Numbered from the stretch's first letter, positions 20,688 through 32,118 are shown. The stretch: 64,000 nt of DNA from Phytophthora hibernalis (GCA_012656075.1 JAAKBF010000224.1:558001-622000); one strand, 5' to 3'. Notes: generated by a model not told the origin, from the letters alone. Made by a program: numbers and translations.

Positions 20688-23088
20688 ATGAGTGGTTCTG
20701 CCAAAGAAGAAGAGTTGGGTCCGCTAACAGGCAAGTGGTCGTTTGGTGGCAAAGGCAAGTCAAATGACGTACTAGTTCCAATTGGAGAGAAGCGCACGCA
20801 ACTCAACAAAGATGAAGGGGAAAACTCGTTTGGCGGTATGGCTGATGCATTACCAGCGAAGTCAGGTCTTTTTGTCGATGGGGTCGGAGAAATTAAGTTT
20901 CCGCTTAACGACAAGCAAGCCAAACAGCTAACCCAACAGAGTGAGAAATCTCCGTTCGGGCACAACTTTGACACCAAGATGGACGACAATATTCGACAGA
21001 GCTGGCAGTTGAAGCCCGATCAAGTGAAATTCAAGAACCCACTCTGGCACAGTGGAATCAAAAGTTGAACAAGATGATTTCAGATCGAATGGAGTACACG
21101 GATGAACACTGGGGGTTGGTTTGAAATGCAAGCTGTACAAAATACTGGTTTATGGTGAAGGAGGCCACTTTGTAAAACATCAAGACACAGAGAACGAAGA
21201 ACGAATGGTAGCAACTCTGATGGTCCAGTTGCCTAGTCTGCACGAAGGTGGTGATTTGGTGGTGTATCGTGGTGGTAAAGAGAAGTATCGTCATGATTTT
21301 GGCAAAAGTGATGGCACTGCGGCGTATTGCCTTCATTATGCTGTTCATCACGCAGACGCAGAGCATGCAGTGGAGAAAAGTGACAAAGGGATAGCGTTTG
21401 GTCTTGGTGTGTACTCATTGTACATTCGTGTGAATCTACTTCAAATCCAAGCTGACTATGATCACGATTTTAACGAAGAACTTGCCGGTGTCATTTCCGA
21501 CATGGCCCCCGAAGACAGGTCTTTCGCACTTCTTCTATCGCACGAGTATACACTGAAAAGAGTATCGAAATTTTTGGCAGAACGGCACTGAAAGGTGATG
21601 ACCGCCGAAGTGTGCTTCCTCTTGTAGAAGGGAACCGTTTCGCTTCTTCTGAGAAGAAGCTGCGATTTTACTTCGCAAAATTCTCCCACAAAATCATGTA
21701 CTGTCTAGCCACCCCGTTTGGTGGTCCTTGGGAGGAAGGTCAGCGTGATGAATCGATCCGCTGGTATTCTATGAGTGGCCAAAAACTGGAGACCGGTGAG
21801 AATGATTTATACGACATCAGATACCGGTATGAGGATCCGCCGACAATCAAATTAAACTTCCTAAATCCGGGCTATGAGACCTACGCAGAGCTGTGGCTAC
21901 CGCATGGTAGCTGTACGACGCGCCCTACACAGGAAATACAGGGCCTAAAAACACCGTTTACTCTAGGTATGCAATTGTCGCTTGGCCATTAGAGCGAGAC
22001 GTTGACAAGTTGTCAATGACAACGCACTGGAACATATTGGCGCGGAGGCTGCTGTCAAAGCTTTACAAAACCAGAAACATGTCAGTGCTCAAGCCGTACG
22101 AGCATTTCTAGGTGCAGCTATAACCAAACTGGAGAGCAGATGTCCGATCAAACTACGATCCAAATTCAGTCTTCGCGGGGTTTGCGAGCTGCTGTAGTGA
22201 ATGCTGGTGACCCTGGACTCGTAAGTATTTTCGTGAACAAATTTGTACGCAACCTCTGTGATCCAGCACCATACGTTAGATTCCTTATTCCTCTTGTCCG
22301 CCGGTTTGCCTGGAGTGAAATCAGCCCGTCGTTTTTGAGTTGGCAAAGTGGGGAAGCTGAGGTGGACATTTTGAATTTCCTTACGAGATGGAGTTCGTGC
22401 TAGAGATACTTGACGGGATCGACCGAGGGCCTGCGAAGCAAGAACTGTTGAAAATTGCGCTTGGTAATATTGCGCAAGCTTCTGCTGACGATATGGAGTC
22501 CTTCGAGTCGGACGACTTGGTCTGGAAATGTGTCATTCAATGTGGAGCCAAAAATATTCTGGCGAACTTTGTCGACAAGTATAAAATGCCAGGAGGGTCT
22601 ATCTCGATACTGCCCTAGAGATGATCTTGATATATGGGGTGAAGTCGAGTCATCGGATGAGCGTTTCGATGTACTTGCTTCATTTGCTGCTCATGGCGCT
22701 CAATGGTTGAAAGAACATATCCAAGAGCTAAACAAGCCGTTCTCCTGGCACATGCGACGGGCAAGATTTTCTACTAACGCAGAAGTTAAAGCATTACTAC
22801 GAGGACCTGAGATGACTTGGACCAATAAACGAATCTACAACTTTATGGAGCTGCAGGCAGCGCAGAACTGCAGCAGAGTGGATGCGGAAATGGAAGGATG
22901 AGGCTTCGTACGAAGTGAATGCTACCAAAGTGGGAAGAACCTTCACTGTGACTATCACGAAGACACGCGAGTGGTTTACCAAGCAACAGAAGAAAACGAC
23001 GAAGTACAAGGACTTATTGAGTCGCGTAGAACATCGCTTTGCGGGGACCATCTCTGCGACGTCTGAAAAGCGCGCACGTCTCGAGTAG
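20688..23088 (+). pseudogene. Copy D: 2OG-Fe(II) dioxygenase family, near full-length, frameshifted
   Basis: The start is the Met at 20688 (MSGSAKEEELGPLTGKW), chosen because it aligns with copy H. The N-terminal region (WSFGGKGK, ENSFGGMADALPAKSGLFVD, KSPFGHNFDTKMDDNIRQSW) is open to about 21065. After a frame break the core continues with GEGGHFVKHQDTENEE, keeping HxD, and HADAEHAVEK, keeping the distal His. The co-substrate Arg segment is destroyed: paralogous KGYRLVLVY is scrambled by a local frameshift and a TAT-to-TAG change near 21395. More breaks follow near 21590, 21950, 22370, 22600 and 22880. It ends KRARLE at 23088. Confidence 0.82.
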
Positions 23089-23474
23089 TTCCTGGGAGTT
23101 GGGGACTGCCTTTCATTACTGCTCTTTGTTGCGTAGGAGCTCGTCCTTTTGCAAGTTAATATTGGCTTTTGTTGTGAGGAATAGTGATGTTGTTGATCAC
23201 TGGCTATGTGTTGCCTAGTTGAGCCAGTAATTGAAACTAAGCTTAATTAGAAATACGTCAAAGTCCTCAAAGAAAAGTAGAAAAACCGGCCTTTTACGCT
23301 GCGCGAACACTGCGGAGGGAATGCCTATGACCTGTATTGGACACTACCATTCCCTCCGGGTAGTGTCCAATACAGGTCATAGGCAGCACGAGAGCTAAGT
23401 GTGACCTACACACATTGTTGGTACAAGCAAGACCAATTGACAATTCGCAAGGTCATCCGTTGTATTGACCATCC
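23089..23474. other. Downstream flank of copy D with a hairpin
   Basis: Non-coding. The first part (to about 23200) is duplicated near 26660-26760 with fragment D'. It holds the hairpin at 23323-23384 and abuts the MULE remnant. Confidence 0.6.
23323..23384. repeat. Perfect 26-bp inverted repeat, 10-base loop
   Basis: GCCTATGACCTGTATTGGAC and the following six bases pair exactly with the right arm, which ends GTCCAATACAGGTCATAGGC. The loop is ATTCCCTCCG; GGAGGGAATG just outside the left arm pairs with this loop. It lies about 90 bp from the 3' end of the MULE coding remnant. A similar GGAGGGAATG occurs at 25612 beyond the other side, so these may be element ends. Confidence 0.8.
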
Positions 23475-25364
23475 TTATACTACCGCAGCTACGTCTTCAT
23501 TGTCGCTACCAGGAAACTCTACAGGAGGAGGCCGTTCGTAGCGTTCAACACGATGCGGTGGCTTAGCTCGTCCGCGACTGATGTCATCCCGACGCTTTAC
23601 ACGACGACGCGAGATATCTTCCATCGTCTGAATAAATCGTGGTAGTGATGGATGCGGTGTTCCGAACGCAGCATTTAGTTCGCGGATAAAGCGATCGAGC
23701 GGGTTGTTGGTACGCGCGACGAGGCCATTGGTAAAGTCATGAACATTCCAATACTTCGGTGGCAACAACTTCAGCCATGTGCGCTTGAAGTATTTCCAGA
23801 ATGATGCCCACTTGGTGTTCGTGTAGATGATGTTGTCTTTCTCACACCGCACATTAATAGCGTTCTTGGCCCATGCGATGCCCTGCTTCTCGATCTTGTT
23901 TTTCGATCACCGTGAGCATGTCCAGCATGCCAGGCAACATGGCGACCTTCACTTGGTCTTTATGTATCCGATACTTAAGCATTCGGCGCTTGCAAGCTTG
24001 CTTGAAGTGAAATAAGCATCCTATGATGGAGGCCTCTCGCTCGTTGCATTAATGAGAGCTGCTTCGAAGTCACACACAACTTCTTTGGGCTTAAGAGCCT
24101 CACCGCATGCGTTCGAGACAAATTGCAGCAGGTTCCATTACGTGTCGTAGTTTCTCGAAGAGCAGAGTACGAAAAATACTGGGATATACAGCTTGGTGCC
24201 TCGATCATAGACCATGACAACCACGCACTGCGCAAATTTGTCCGGCACGCAGCGGAAGGTACCATCGAGGAAGAGAGTGATGTTCTCGTACCGGAGCAAA
24301 TTTAGCAGCGAAGGGTTGGCCCAGCCGATCACACGCTCCAGCTTGTTTTCCGTGTTGCCCCAAACGTGGTGGAACTGCAGAAACAGCAAGTTGCTGCCCT
24401 TGATGTTGACCAACGGCGCCACTTCGACGCGGCCGTTGCATGTCAGTCCCATAGTGAAGTGCTCGTGCATGATGCACGGGCTTGATAACCTGACCTCTGG
24501 CCATTCCGCGCACCACAGTGTTGACCTCCTGCGTTTGGTAGTACTTCGTGCTCAGCTTGTCCCATATTTGAAGCGGTGTTGCCACCGTAGATGTTGCCAA
24601 GCTGTCAACATAGCTGTCGTGACGTCACGGGCACCATCCTCGTCGCGATCAGTCAGTGCACGCATCGAAGGCGGAATACATGTATGGTGAATCCTGTTGG
24701 CAAAGTCGTAGTCCATCGCCGCTGCGATAAACTCGAGTTTAGCTTGGCAGCGCTGGCTACGATAAAAGCTACAGCGGTACATGATTTTGACTTGCGTGCT
24801 GGTTGCTCTAGTGTACTCATACCCGTTAAGGTATATCTTCGTCCGTCCGTCACGCTTCTTGCGAGCAGGTGGGTCCTGAGTCGAGCTGCAGCTGATAGAC
24901 GACACTGATCTTGACCGCAATCTCTTGTTCGACAATGCGGCAGGCTGGAGTTCATCACTTGATGACCCCCATGGTGCAATGTCAGTATCTGAGGATCCTT
25001 CGCCACCTTCACCATCACCAACGTCGCTGCTGCTCTCATTATCATCCCCACCATCGTACAGCTCGCGTTCGTGCTCGCCGATCATGCCGCCACTGGAAAC
25101 CGTGAAGTGATGCTGGTCCTCAGCGTTCCAGACAGGAGCGTTCATGTCGGACGCTGGGATGTTGCAACGCTGTAAAACAGGAATACGCCTGTGACGTTTT
25201 GGTTGTCTGCGTGAGCGAGCGCTAGTAGTACGACGCGGCTCCATACTCTCGCCGTCCTCTTCACTACATCCTACAGCGCCGTCGACAACGTGGCCACGGA
25301 ACTGTCCACGCCCACCCCCCACTTGCAGCATCACCAGGCGCTCCGGTGTCGGTGGCTTGGACAC
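23475..25364 (-). mobile_element. Degenerate MULE (Mutator-like) transposase
   Basis: The N-terminal frame (25364-24552) has a long acidic/serine-rich stretch, a basic patch (KKRDGRTKIYLNGYEY), and a FLYWCH/WRKY-like zinc-binding pattern (MYRCSFYRSQRCQAKL with FANRIHHTC). After a frameshift near 24560, the MULE transposase signature NITLFLDGTFRCVP with VVVMVYDRGTKLYIPVFFV is at about 24290-24150. A degenerate middle is followed by a C-terminal piece (23852-23475: WNVHDFTNGLVARTNNPLDR). Several frameshifts make it inactive. Terminal inverted repeats are not clear. Confidence 0.75.
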
Positions 25365-26150
25365 GGCGATAAGGTCGAGCAGCTGGTGGCGTATCGTTTG
25401 GCACGGAGTGGCGGCTTCGGGGAGCTGCGCGGTGAATCATCGGTTGTCTGGGTTCTTCGTAAGCTAAATGAGAAGTGACAAACGGATGGAGCACATGAGA
25501 CCAAGTCAAGACCAAATAATAACCCAAGACCTACACATGTGACCACAACAGAAAGCCTTGTCTGATCTTGTACTGACCTGTTCCTCCCATGATCTGTAAT
25601 AGATCCTTAGGAGGGAATGGCCTATTGGAAAACAAAACTAGAGGATTGGGCTGGTAGTGCGCTGATCACGCAAAAATCGCTGGAGGCACACAAAAAGAAA
25701 GTGAGATTAACGAGCCGATAGCTAAGCATCTTGGCCTCGTAGTCTACGGCCGAATAATCGAAGTCTGCCCGCAGGTGGTACAAAACGCCTTTTGTGCTAC
25801 AGTCTAAGTCTCCTGGTTTCACGCAACACCCACTTGCGCACTGAAGTCGCATTGTGCTCATGCAGGTCATTGAACCTCAAGCATTATTGGGCGGGTGTAA
25901 TTTCCTCTCTGGAAGACGAAAAGCGCTAGTCTCAGTAAAACCGGCAAAAATACCCCAGGTCGCCCACAATACATTTGGCGCTATCCGCAAGCTCGGTTTC
26001 TGCGGCAGCCTCTCCTCTCGGACTATACTTCACTGATGTGGCAACCGAGATCGTTGTTAGCGGCCTTCGCAGAAAATTGATCGCGCCAGGTACATCGGGT
26101 GAAGCCTTCTATCGCGGATGTGTTACGCCACCGTAGTGTAAACCGTTTAC
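25365..26150. other. No gene recognised
   Basis: Short unsupported frames on both strands. The first 250 bases are probably the 5' flank of the MULE. Confidence 0.5.
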
Positions 26151-26405
26151 TACTACGAAGTACTACGTAGTATGTTTGATATGTGTGTTTTACAATTTTA
26201 TATTTTATTTTCCGAGCCCTGGTATCCATAAAAAGGCAATATACTTATTACGGGGTCAATTTCATATTTTACGGAAACCTTGGTTTGCTAATAATAAGTA
26301 ATTCCGTCAATATAATACTATAGTTATCATATTATAATTATTTTCCGAGCCCTGATGGATACCAGGGATGATGTTATCTGCATTAAATTGTACTACGAAG
26401 TACTA
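26151..26405. repeat. 15-bp direct repeats flanking a small foldback
   Basis: TACTACGAAGTACTA occurs at 26151-26165 and again at 26391-26405. The sequence between is very AT-rich and holds the 151-bp TIR structure. Confidence 0.65.
26217..26367. mobile_element. Small TIR/foldback element (151 bp)
   Basis: CCCTGGTATCCAT at the left end is the exact complement of ATGGATACCAGGG at the right end. A TTTTCCGAGCCCTG motif occurs at both sides in direct orientation. No coding capacity. Probably a non-autonomous DNA element or its remnant. Confidence 0.55.
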
Positions 26406-26456
26406 AAGTAGTACTTTGCAGCTAAAATGTCGCTCTGTTTTATGGTCTAGTTCCTG

Positions 26457-26760
26457 GCACATGGCAAAATGGATGCAGGGATGGCATGTTGAGGCTTCGT
26501 ACGAAGTGAATGCTACCAAAGTGGAAGGAACCTTCACTGTCACTATTATGAAGACACGCGAGTGTTTACCAAACAGTAGAAGGAAATGATGAAGCACAAG
26601 GACTTATTTAGTCGTGTAGAGCATCGCTTTGCTGGAACCATCTCGGACGTTTTCGAGATGAGAACTGTCTTCCATTACTGTATTTTGTTGCGGAGGAGCT
26701 CATAGTTGGTATAGACTTTTGAGGAAAGGTGATCTTGCTGACTAGCTAGGCGCTCCATGG
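26457..26760 (+). pseudogene. Fragment D': duplicate of the 3' end of copy D
   Basis: The translation AKWMQGWHVEASYEVNATKV with TREC corresponds to copy D near 22880-23050 (WMRKWKDEASYEVNATKV, TREWF). The similarity continues past the stop into the downstream flank (TTCCATTACTG, TTGTTGCGGAGGAGCTC), so a block of DNA rather than an mRNA was copied. It carries frameshifts. Confidence 0.8.
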
Positions 26761-26849
26761 TAACGAAAATACATCACTTATTCTGTGACCTCCTAAACAA
26801 CATCAGCTCATTGTATTTCTTTGAAAAGTAGTGTAGAAGAGTCAAGTTC

Positions 26850-27600
26850 AGTAGATTAGCATCTCTCCCATTTCAAGTAAAATACTCGACTTGTGTAAAT
26901 CTTCGTAACGTAGCAAAATGTTCGTCTGGAATGTGCCAATGAATTTGTACGAAGCTTGTTCAAATCGAAACCTTCCAACTACATGTAGTGCAAGATCGAA
27001 TACCCGCAGACCTCTACTAATCCGCGTGCGTTCTCTTCTTTGAGCTACAGTACCAGTGTTTCCCAAATACTTCGAAGTAACGTTCTGATACAGCTTCCTT
27101 CTCAGTCGTGTACTCCAGCATATCCTTGCATCCCTTCAAAACCAGTCACGAGTCTTCGTAATTGTCAGGTACACCTCACCCTCCTCCTCTCCAAAGTCCA
27201 ATGTAAACGAGGCCTCCGCCTGATTGTTCATCAACCATTGAGCAGCGTTGTTGCGTGCGTCTTGTAGGTTTTCAAAAGTACAAATACCCAACGTTGTCAT
27301 GGATACCTCGGGCCCTTGCAGAAATTCCTGAATGTCTTTGCACTGGGAAAATTTCGCGTAGGGCATGCGCTACGAGAATGGTACATCCAGCCTACTTATT
27401 TCGTCGGTAAACCACCTGATTCCACGGTTGCAAGAGAAGGAAATATGATCCGAAGAGCGTTCATCTCCAAAAATCTCCCAGAATACGTCCATCACCCGTC
27501 TGAGGACACCACTTTTTAACGATGCAAACGTTTTTGTCACGACCTTGTGCAATTTACTGTCATCACACTCGCCAACACATTTCCATAATATCGGTGATAA
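26850..27600 (-). pseudogene. Fragment E: C-terminal part of a dioxygenase-family gene
   Basis: Pieces in different frames read KVVTKTFASLKSGVL, then CKDIQEFLQGPEVSMTTLGI, NLQDARNNAAQWL and EGEVYLTITKTRDWF, closest to copy G (34607-35200). DNA identity to copy G is visibly high over at least 400 bp. The dioxygenase domain is absent and the frames are broken. Confidence 0.82.
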
Positions 27601-28317
27601 AGCAGAAGACAGGGGTCAGTCGTTTTTCTAAGTGATGCAAAATCTGAAAAAGTACGGACCGCATTGAACGATTGAGTTGTGTGCGACGTTATTTGTTACT
27701 GCTTCCTGCATTGTGGCTGTGAGCAGTCAGGGCCTCGTCACACAAGCATCGGTATTAGGCATCTTCCATGGTTGTAGCAGCGTTACCGATCTGGAAATCC
27801 CTGACAATTGGAATGAAGTATGGTTAACAATGATATAATTAACGTTTGAATAGGATCCCTGTACCAGCACAGGTACATGTAGTCAAGCCACTGCCGCTGT
27901 AATATCCACACAAAGATAGATCCCGAGCCACCCAGTCAAAACAACTCAAGGAATCAATAAATTGTAAACTAAAAACATACCATCGCTAGGTCCAAAGCCT
28001 AATGCGCACGCACAGTAGTGTTGTAGTTCCCTCTACCAGAACACTCAAGCCACTATTCATGCATATTAATCCGAGTTAGTTGCATCACCATGAAGAAGTG
28101 CTTCGACAGTACATGTATATCCAAAGTGAGTACTGTAGTTAGTACCTCTTTAGTTCCTTGTACTGTGAACGGAGTCGATCCATCTCCATGCTCGTACAGG
28201 TACGCGAAAGTGATCATTGTAGAGACACCTTTGGAATCACACAGCATTGCTCCTCCATCGAACGTGACGGAGAAGGTTGTCTGCGAGAGCGTTCCTATTA
28301 CCGGTACATGTAGGATC
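27601..28317. other. Intergenic, no gene recognised
   Basis: About 700 bp without a convincing coding frame. Contains GTACATGTA stretches near 27872 and 28111. Confidence 0.5.
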
Positions 28318-28354
28318 GCGACGTTAGGACTCCTACTAGGAGTCCTAACGTCGC
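28318..28354. repeat. Perfect 18-bp palindrome with 1-base centre
   Basis: GCGACGTTAGGACTCCTA, then C, then its exact complement. Could form a tight stem-loop. It lies upstream of the tandem repeats and the dehydrogenase gene. Confidence 0.85.
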
Positions 28355-28435
28355 GCCAGTACTTTTCCTCGAAGCTTTGCTACGTCCAGCTGCACTCGGC
28401 CTCCATCGGCTGCAGTTGAGCATCGTTTTGCACTG

Positions 28436-28482
28436 CTCAAGTTTGCAACCAGTCACAAGTTGTGACTGGTTGCAAACTTGAG
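28436..28482. repeat. Perfect 23-bp palindrome overlapping the tandem repeat
   Basis: The left arm begins CTCAAGTTTGCAACC and the right arm ends GGTTGCAAACTTGAG, with a single G between 23-base arms. The right arm is the beginning of tandem unit 1, so the palindrome is an inverted partial unit joined to a direct array. Confidence 0.85.
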
Positions 28483-28657
28483 TGACTCACAACCGCGGGT
28501 CACCCGCTTGTGGACACCCAAGTTGTTGTGACTGGTTGCAAACTTGAGTGACTCACAACTGCGGGTCACCCGCTCTTGTGGACACCCAAGTTGTTGTGAC
28601 TGGTTGCAAACTTGAGTGACTCACAACTGCGGGTGACCCGCTCTTGTGGACACCCAA
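28459..28657 (+). repeat. Three tandem units of about 66 bp
   Basis: Units start at 28459, 28525 and 28593 with GTTGTGACTGGTTGCAAACT and end with TGTGGACACCCAA. Each contains the near-palindrome GCGGGTCACCCGC (GCGGGTGACCCGC in unit 3). The array is about 400 bp upstream of the dehydrogenase start. Confidence 0.9.
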
Positions 28658-28884
28658 CCTGGTTTGTTGAAGGGGTGACCCAGGTAGGCGACTTCAACGA
28701 ACTGAAGAAACGTCAATTTGACTTGGAAAATGTATGCCACTACGACGCCACCTTAGAGGTCGGCAATGCAGACCAGAACGTGTGGACACCAGCCCAGCCA
28801 TCATCAGGACAAGCCGCCAACGCCCCATCATCAGCCGCACTACGTGCTGTCAACACCTTGCTTGCTCACCTCAAGCTCACCTAA
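28658..28884 (+). other. Short open frame of unknown nature
   Basis: An open frame continues out of the tandem repeats and reads DFNELKKRQFDLENVCHYDA, VWTPAQPSSGQA and ALRAVNTLLAHLKLT to a stop at 28882-28884. I recognise no family. It may be a gene remnant or chance; the Met at 28612 lies inside the repeat and is not a credible start. Confidence 0.25.
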
Positions 28885-28912
28885 GCACGCTAAACAACCT
28901 TGTGTGGTTCTC

Positions 28913-28952
28913 ATTGGCTGCAAACGTCATCTCACACGCTCCTGATTGGCTG
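28913..28952 (-). promoter_or_regulatory. Two reverse CCAAT boxes upstream of the dehydrogenase gene
   Basis: ATTGGCTGCAAAC at 28913 and ATTGGCTGAAAAC at 28945 are two near-identical inverted CCAAT motifs 32 bases apart, 105-145 bases before the start codon. Spacing and repetition fit NF-Y-type promoter sites. Initiator-like TCATT motifs follow at about 28998 and 29042. Confidence 0.5.
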
Positions 28953-29055
28953 AAAACAATCTTCGCGCCCCACGATTGTGCCGGCGGTCTCACTTCGTCA
29001 TTTGCCGTGTCGCGCGTAAGTCGAATTTTTCAGACAGACCATCATTCCTAAGCTC

Positions 29056-30904
29056 ATGGCTTCCTTCGCGTTCCGCCGCGCCTCGAAGCGCGTGGCCCTG
29101 GGCCTGGGCGCGGGCGTCGTGGGCGTCAGCGGCCTCTCAGGCGCCGCCGTCGTGTCTGCCAAGGAGCCGGCGCGACTCGTGGCGCCCATCCAATGCGAGG
29201 ACGGCTCCACCATCATTCCCTACGAGACGCCGACGCGTGCCGCCCAGCTGGCGCGTCTCAAGCAGGAACAGTTCGACGTGCTGGTCATCGGCGGAGGCGC
29301 CACAGGCTCCGGTTGCGCTCTGGACGCGGCCACGCGCGGCCTCAACACGGCGGTCGTGGAAGGGAGCGACTTCGCGTCGGGCACCTCCGGCCGCTCCACG
29401 AAGCTCATCCACGGCGGCATCCGGTACCTGGAGACGGCCTTCCTCAAGCTGGACTACTCGGCCTTCAAGCTCGTGAACGAGGCGCTCGAGGAGCGGTCGT
29501 TCTTCCTCTCGGCTGCCCCCTACATGAACCGACCGCTGCCCATCATGATCCCCATTTACAAGTGGTGGGAGGTGCCGTACATGTGGGTGGGCGCCAAGGC
29601 CTACGACGTCGTGGCTGGCAGCAAGCGCTTCGTACCCGGCAGCTACTACATCAACGCAGAGGAGGCCATGTTCCAGTTCCCCATGCTGCGCAAAGACGGA
29701 CTCAAGGGCGCCATCGTGTACTACGACGGCCAGATGAACGACACACGCATGAATGTGTCCATCGCACTCACAGCCACGCAGAACGGCGCCACGGTGGCCA
29801 ACTACGTCAAGGTCGTGAGTCTCATCAAGGACGACGAGGGCAAGGTGCGCGGAGCCCGCGTCAAGGACTCGCTCACGGGCGACGAGTGGGACGTCAAGGC
29901 CCATGCCGTCGTGAACGCCACAGGCCCCTTCACGGACGCGATGCGCCAGATGGACGACCCCAAGAAGGAGAAGATCTGCGTGCCTGCTGCTGGCGTGCAC
30001 ACGGTGCTGCCCGACCACTTCAGCCCCAACCGCATGGGTCTGATCGTCCCCAAGACGAGCGACGGCCGCGTGCTCTTCTTCCTGCCGTGGAGAATGGAAC
30101 GCTCGCTGGCACGACGGACTCGCAGTCTGAGATCACGATGCTGCCGTCCCCACGAAGGAGGAGGTGGATTTCATCATCGACGAGGCCAACCGCTACCTGG
30201 CCAAGGACGTGACGCGCAACGACGTCAAGTCGGCGTGGTCCGGCATCCGCCCGCTTGTCAAGGACCCGCGCCACGCCGACGGCTCGACTGCCAAGATCTC
30301 ACGTGAGCACGTCGTCGAGGTGTCCGACTCGAACATGGTGACGATCGCTGGCGGCAAGTGGACCACGTACCGTCGCATGGCGCAGGACGCGATCGACAAG
30401 CTCGTGGAGACGGTGCCTGAGATCAAGACCAAGGCGTCTCCCTGCAAGACGAGGGACGTGGGCATCATCGGTGCCGACCGCATTGGCGAAGTGTGCAACA
30501 AGAAGTTCGACAAGATCACTATCACCCTGCGTGAGAACTTTAACCTGGACAAGGACGTCGCAGAGCACCTGATGCGCAACTACGGCACGCGCGCTCTGCA
30601 GGTTGCGGAGCTCGAGCAGAACGGCTTCCTGGACCGCAAGCGCACCGACCACCCGCGCCGCCTGCACCCCAAGTACCCGTACCTGGAGGCTGAGGTCGTG
30701 TTCGCCGTCCGTCAGGAGTACGCCCTGAAGGCGACCGATATCCTGGGCCGCCGCATGCGTCTGGCCTTCATTGACAGCGGCGTGGGCATGGAGATGGCTC
30801 CGCGCGTGGTGCAGATGATGGGCGAGCTACTCGGCTGGTCGAAGGCCCGCCGGGAGCAGGAGATCGCGGAGTGCAAGGAGTACCTGGAGACCATGCACAA
30901 CTAA
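29056..30904 (+). CDS. Mitochondrial FAD-dependent glycerol-3-phosphate dehydrogenase
   Basis: This enzyme oxidises glycerol-3-phosphate to dihydroxyacetone phosphate at the inner mitochondrial membrane and passes electrons to ubiquinone. The N-terminus (MASFAFRRASKRVALGLGAG) is a basic, amphipathic presequence followed by a hydrophobic stretch. The FAD dinucleotide motif is VLVIGGGATGSGCALDAATR, with the family signatures SGTSGRSTKLIHGGIRYLE and, later, AGGKWTTYRRMAQDAID. The C-terminal domain ends at KEYLETMHN. Total length is about 615 residues, normal for the family, with no intron. Two one-base losses in short runs (G after 30090, C near 30150) move the reading through all three frames. 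Restoring both gives PWENGTLAGTT and then PTKEEVDF in one frame. Strong conservation on both sides suggests sequence error more than a dead gene. Confidence 0.93.
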
Positions 30905-31572
30905 GTATTCTTCGTCGCAACCACAGCATTGTTACGGGTACGAAGTTGGTCTGTTGTCGAAAGGAAAATCAGCAGCAGTAAGTAGTATGAATGTGGGTAA
31001 CACGACGTGTAGATCACCCTTCATCGACTGTGGCAATGATCCGATTATTTTAACTACGACACTTCTTGCTATCGCCTATGCGCACGGGTGAAGCAGATGA
31101 AGAATGCAGTTGCCCTCACTTTTGCGTCTGGTGTTGGTGCGGCATCCCAAGTGTTGTATGGCGCCGCTAAGTGCAGGTTCTTTCTCGCCACTTTTGATGG
31201 AGAACTTGGTCTCCAGTTTCGAAGGAGAAGCTCTCGTCGTACGTCTCCACGGCGGTAGAATCACACCGCTGCGTCGGTCTTTTCGTGTCTGTCGGTGTCC
31301 TCTGATTCATCTGCCAGAGCGATGAGCATGTCGAGTCCAAATTGCACGAGCTGTTGGCTATTCAGAGGATGATTCATGGTCACAGCAACAAAGCAGAGCC
31401 TCCACCACTTCTTCATTCTGCCGTTCCCGATCATATACACTGACGAGCAAAGGCGTAAGGACCGACCAAATCTTGATTCCGAACATTATTCGCCACAGTG
31501 TTTCGCGCCCACAAGCACGAAATACGCACTCGCCGCCTGCTGCTGCAGGCTGGCGGCGGGGAACAAAGGCGA
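30905..31572. other. Intergenic, no gene recognised
   Basis: 3' flank of the dehydrogenase gene. Short frames on both strands lack recognisable motifs. Confidence 0.5.
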
Positions 31573-31850
31573 CTACTTCACGCAGATTTCAAGCAGTTTT
31601 TCGAAACCGTGCTGATTGCGGAGCCTGACTTGGGCACTTGCCCCCTTCCAGACTTCGTCAGCGATAGCATCGCTGATCAACGCCACGAGAGACGGATTTG
31701 TGGCGTCTGATAGCAGCGCGATCAGCTTCTTCATGTCGACGGACTCAAACAATTGAGTACAGTAGACGACATTCTGTGGTCTTGTTTGAGCTGACGCAGG
31801 TCAGCTAGCAGCTCTAACGCTTCTAGAGCAGGGTCGCACAAGTTTTCGGT
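31573..31850 (-). pseudogene. Armadillo-like repeat fragment joined to a dioxygenase-family N-terminus
   Basis: Minus-strand reading gives ENLCDPALEALELLADL, then in another frame MKKLIALLSDATNPSLVALI and VRLRNQHGFEKLLEICVK before a stop at 31573. The helical, leucine-rich pattern resembles ARM/HEAT repeats, but this is only a pattern judgement. The dioxygenase-family N-terminal duplicate starts at 31851, so the two are fused at a sharp junction. Confidence 0.4.
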
Positions 31851-32105
31851 ACCGAAAGTGTACTCGCCAACATTATCATCTACACGAGCAAGCAAGTTGC
31901 TAATCTGTGACGGGGCTGGTATGTCTATCGGCCTGCCTTGACCACCAAATGGCGAATTTGACCAACAAACTTGTTGCCGCTCCTGGCAACCGTAGTTGGA
32001 CGAGGTATGGATACTTGGTTGACAGGAGAACATCGGGAATGAGAAAAATCGAGTTGTGATCGTTATCAAAACTATCAACGAAGTTGAGCGAATCAATCAA
32101 TCAGA
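31851..32105 (-). pseudogene. Detached N-terminal fragment of the dioxygenase family (copy G type)
   Basis: FGGQGRPIDIPAPS with QISNLLARVDDNVGEYTFG matches the N-terminus of copy G, and the similarity extends upstream into its 5' flank (GAATGAGAAA, CGTTGTGATCG, CAATCAATCAG). DNA of 36755-37015 was thus copied here, next to the 3' end of copy F, with a small internal deletion. It breaks off at 31850. Confidence 0.8.
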
Positions 32106-32118
32106 CTATGAAAGTCTA

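Noticed and set aside
21940..21970. Match between coding sequence of copy D and the TIR of the MITE in copy C
   Set aside because: The 14-base match (CACCGTTTACTCTA) falls in codons for a conserved NTVYSRY-type segment, so chance or target similarity is enough. No second element is present in copy D.
29137..30018. 293-residue open frame on the minus strand over the dehydrogenase gene
   Set aside because: Shadow of a GC-rich coding region; the plus-strand protein has all family motifs.
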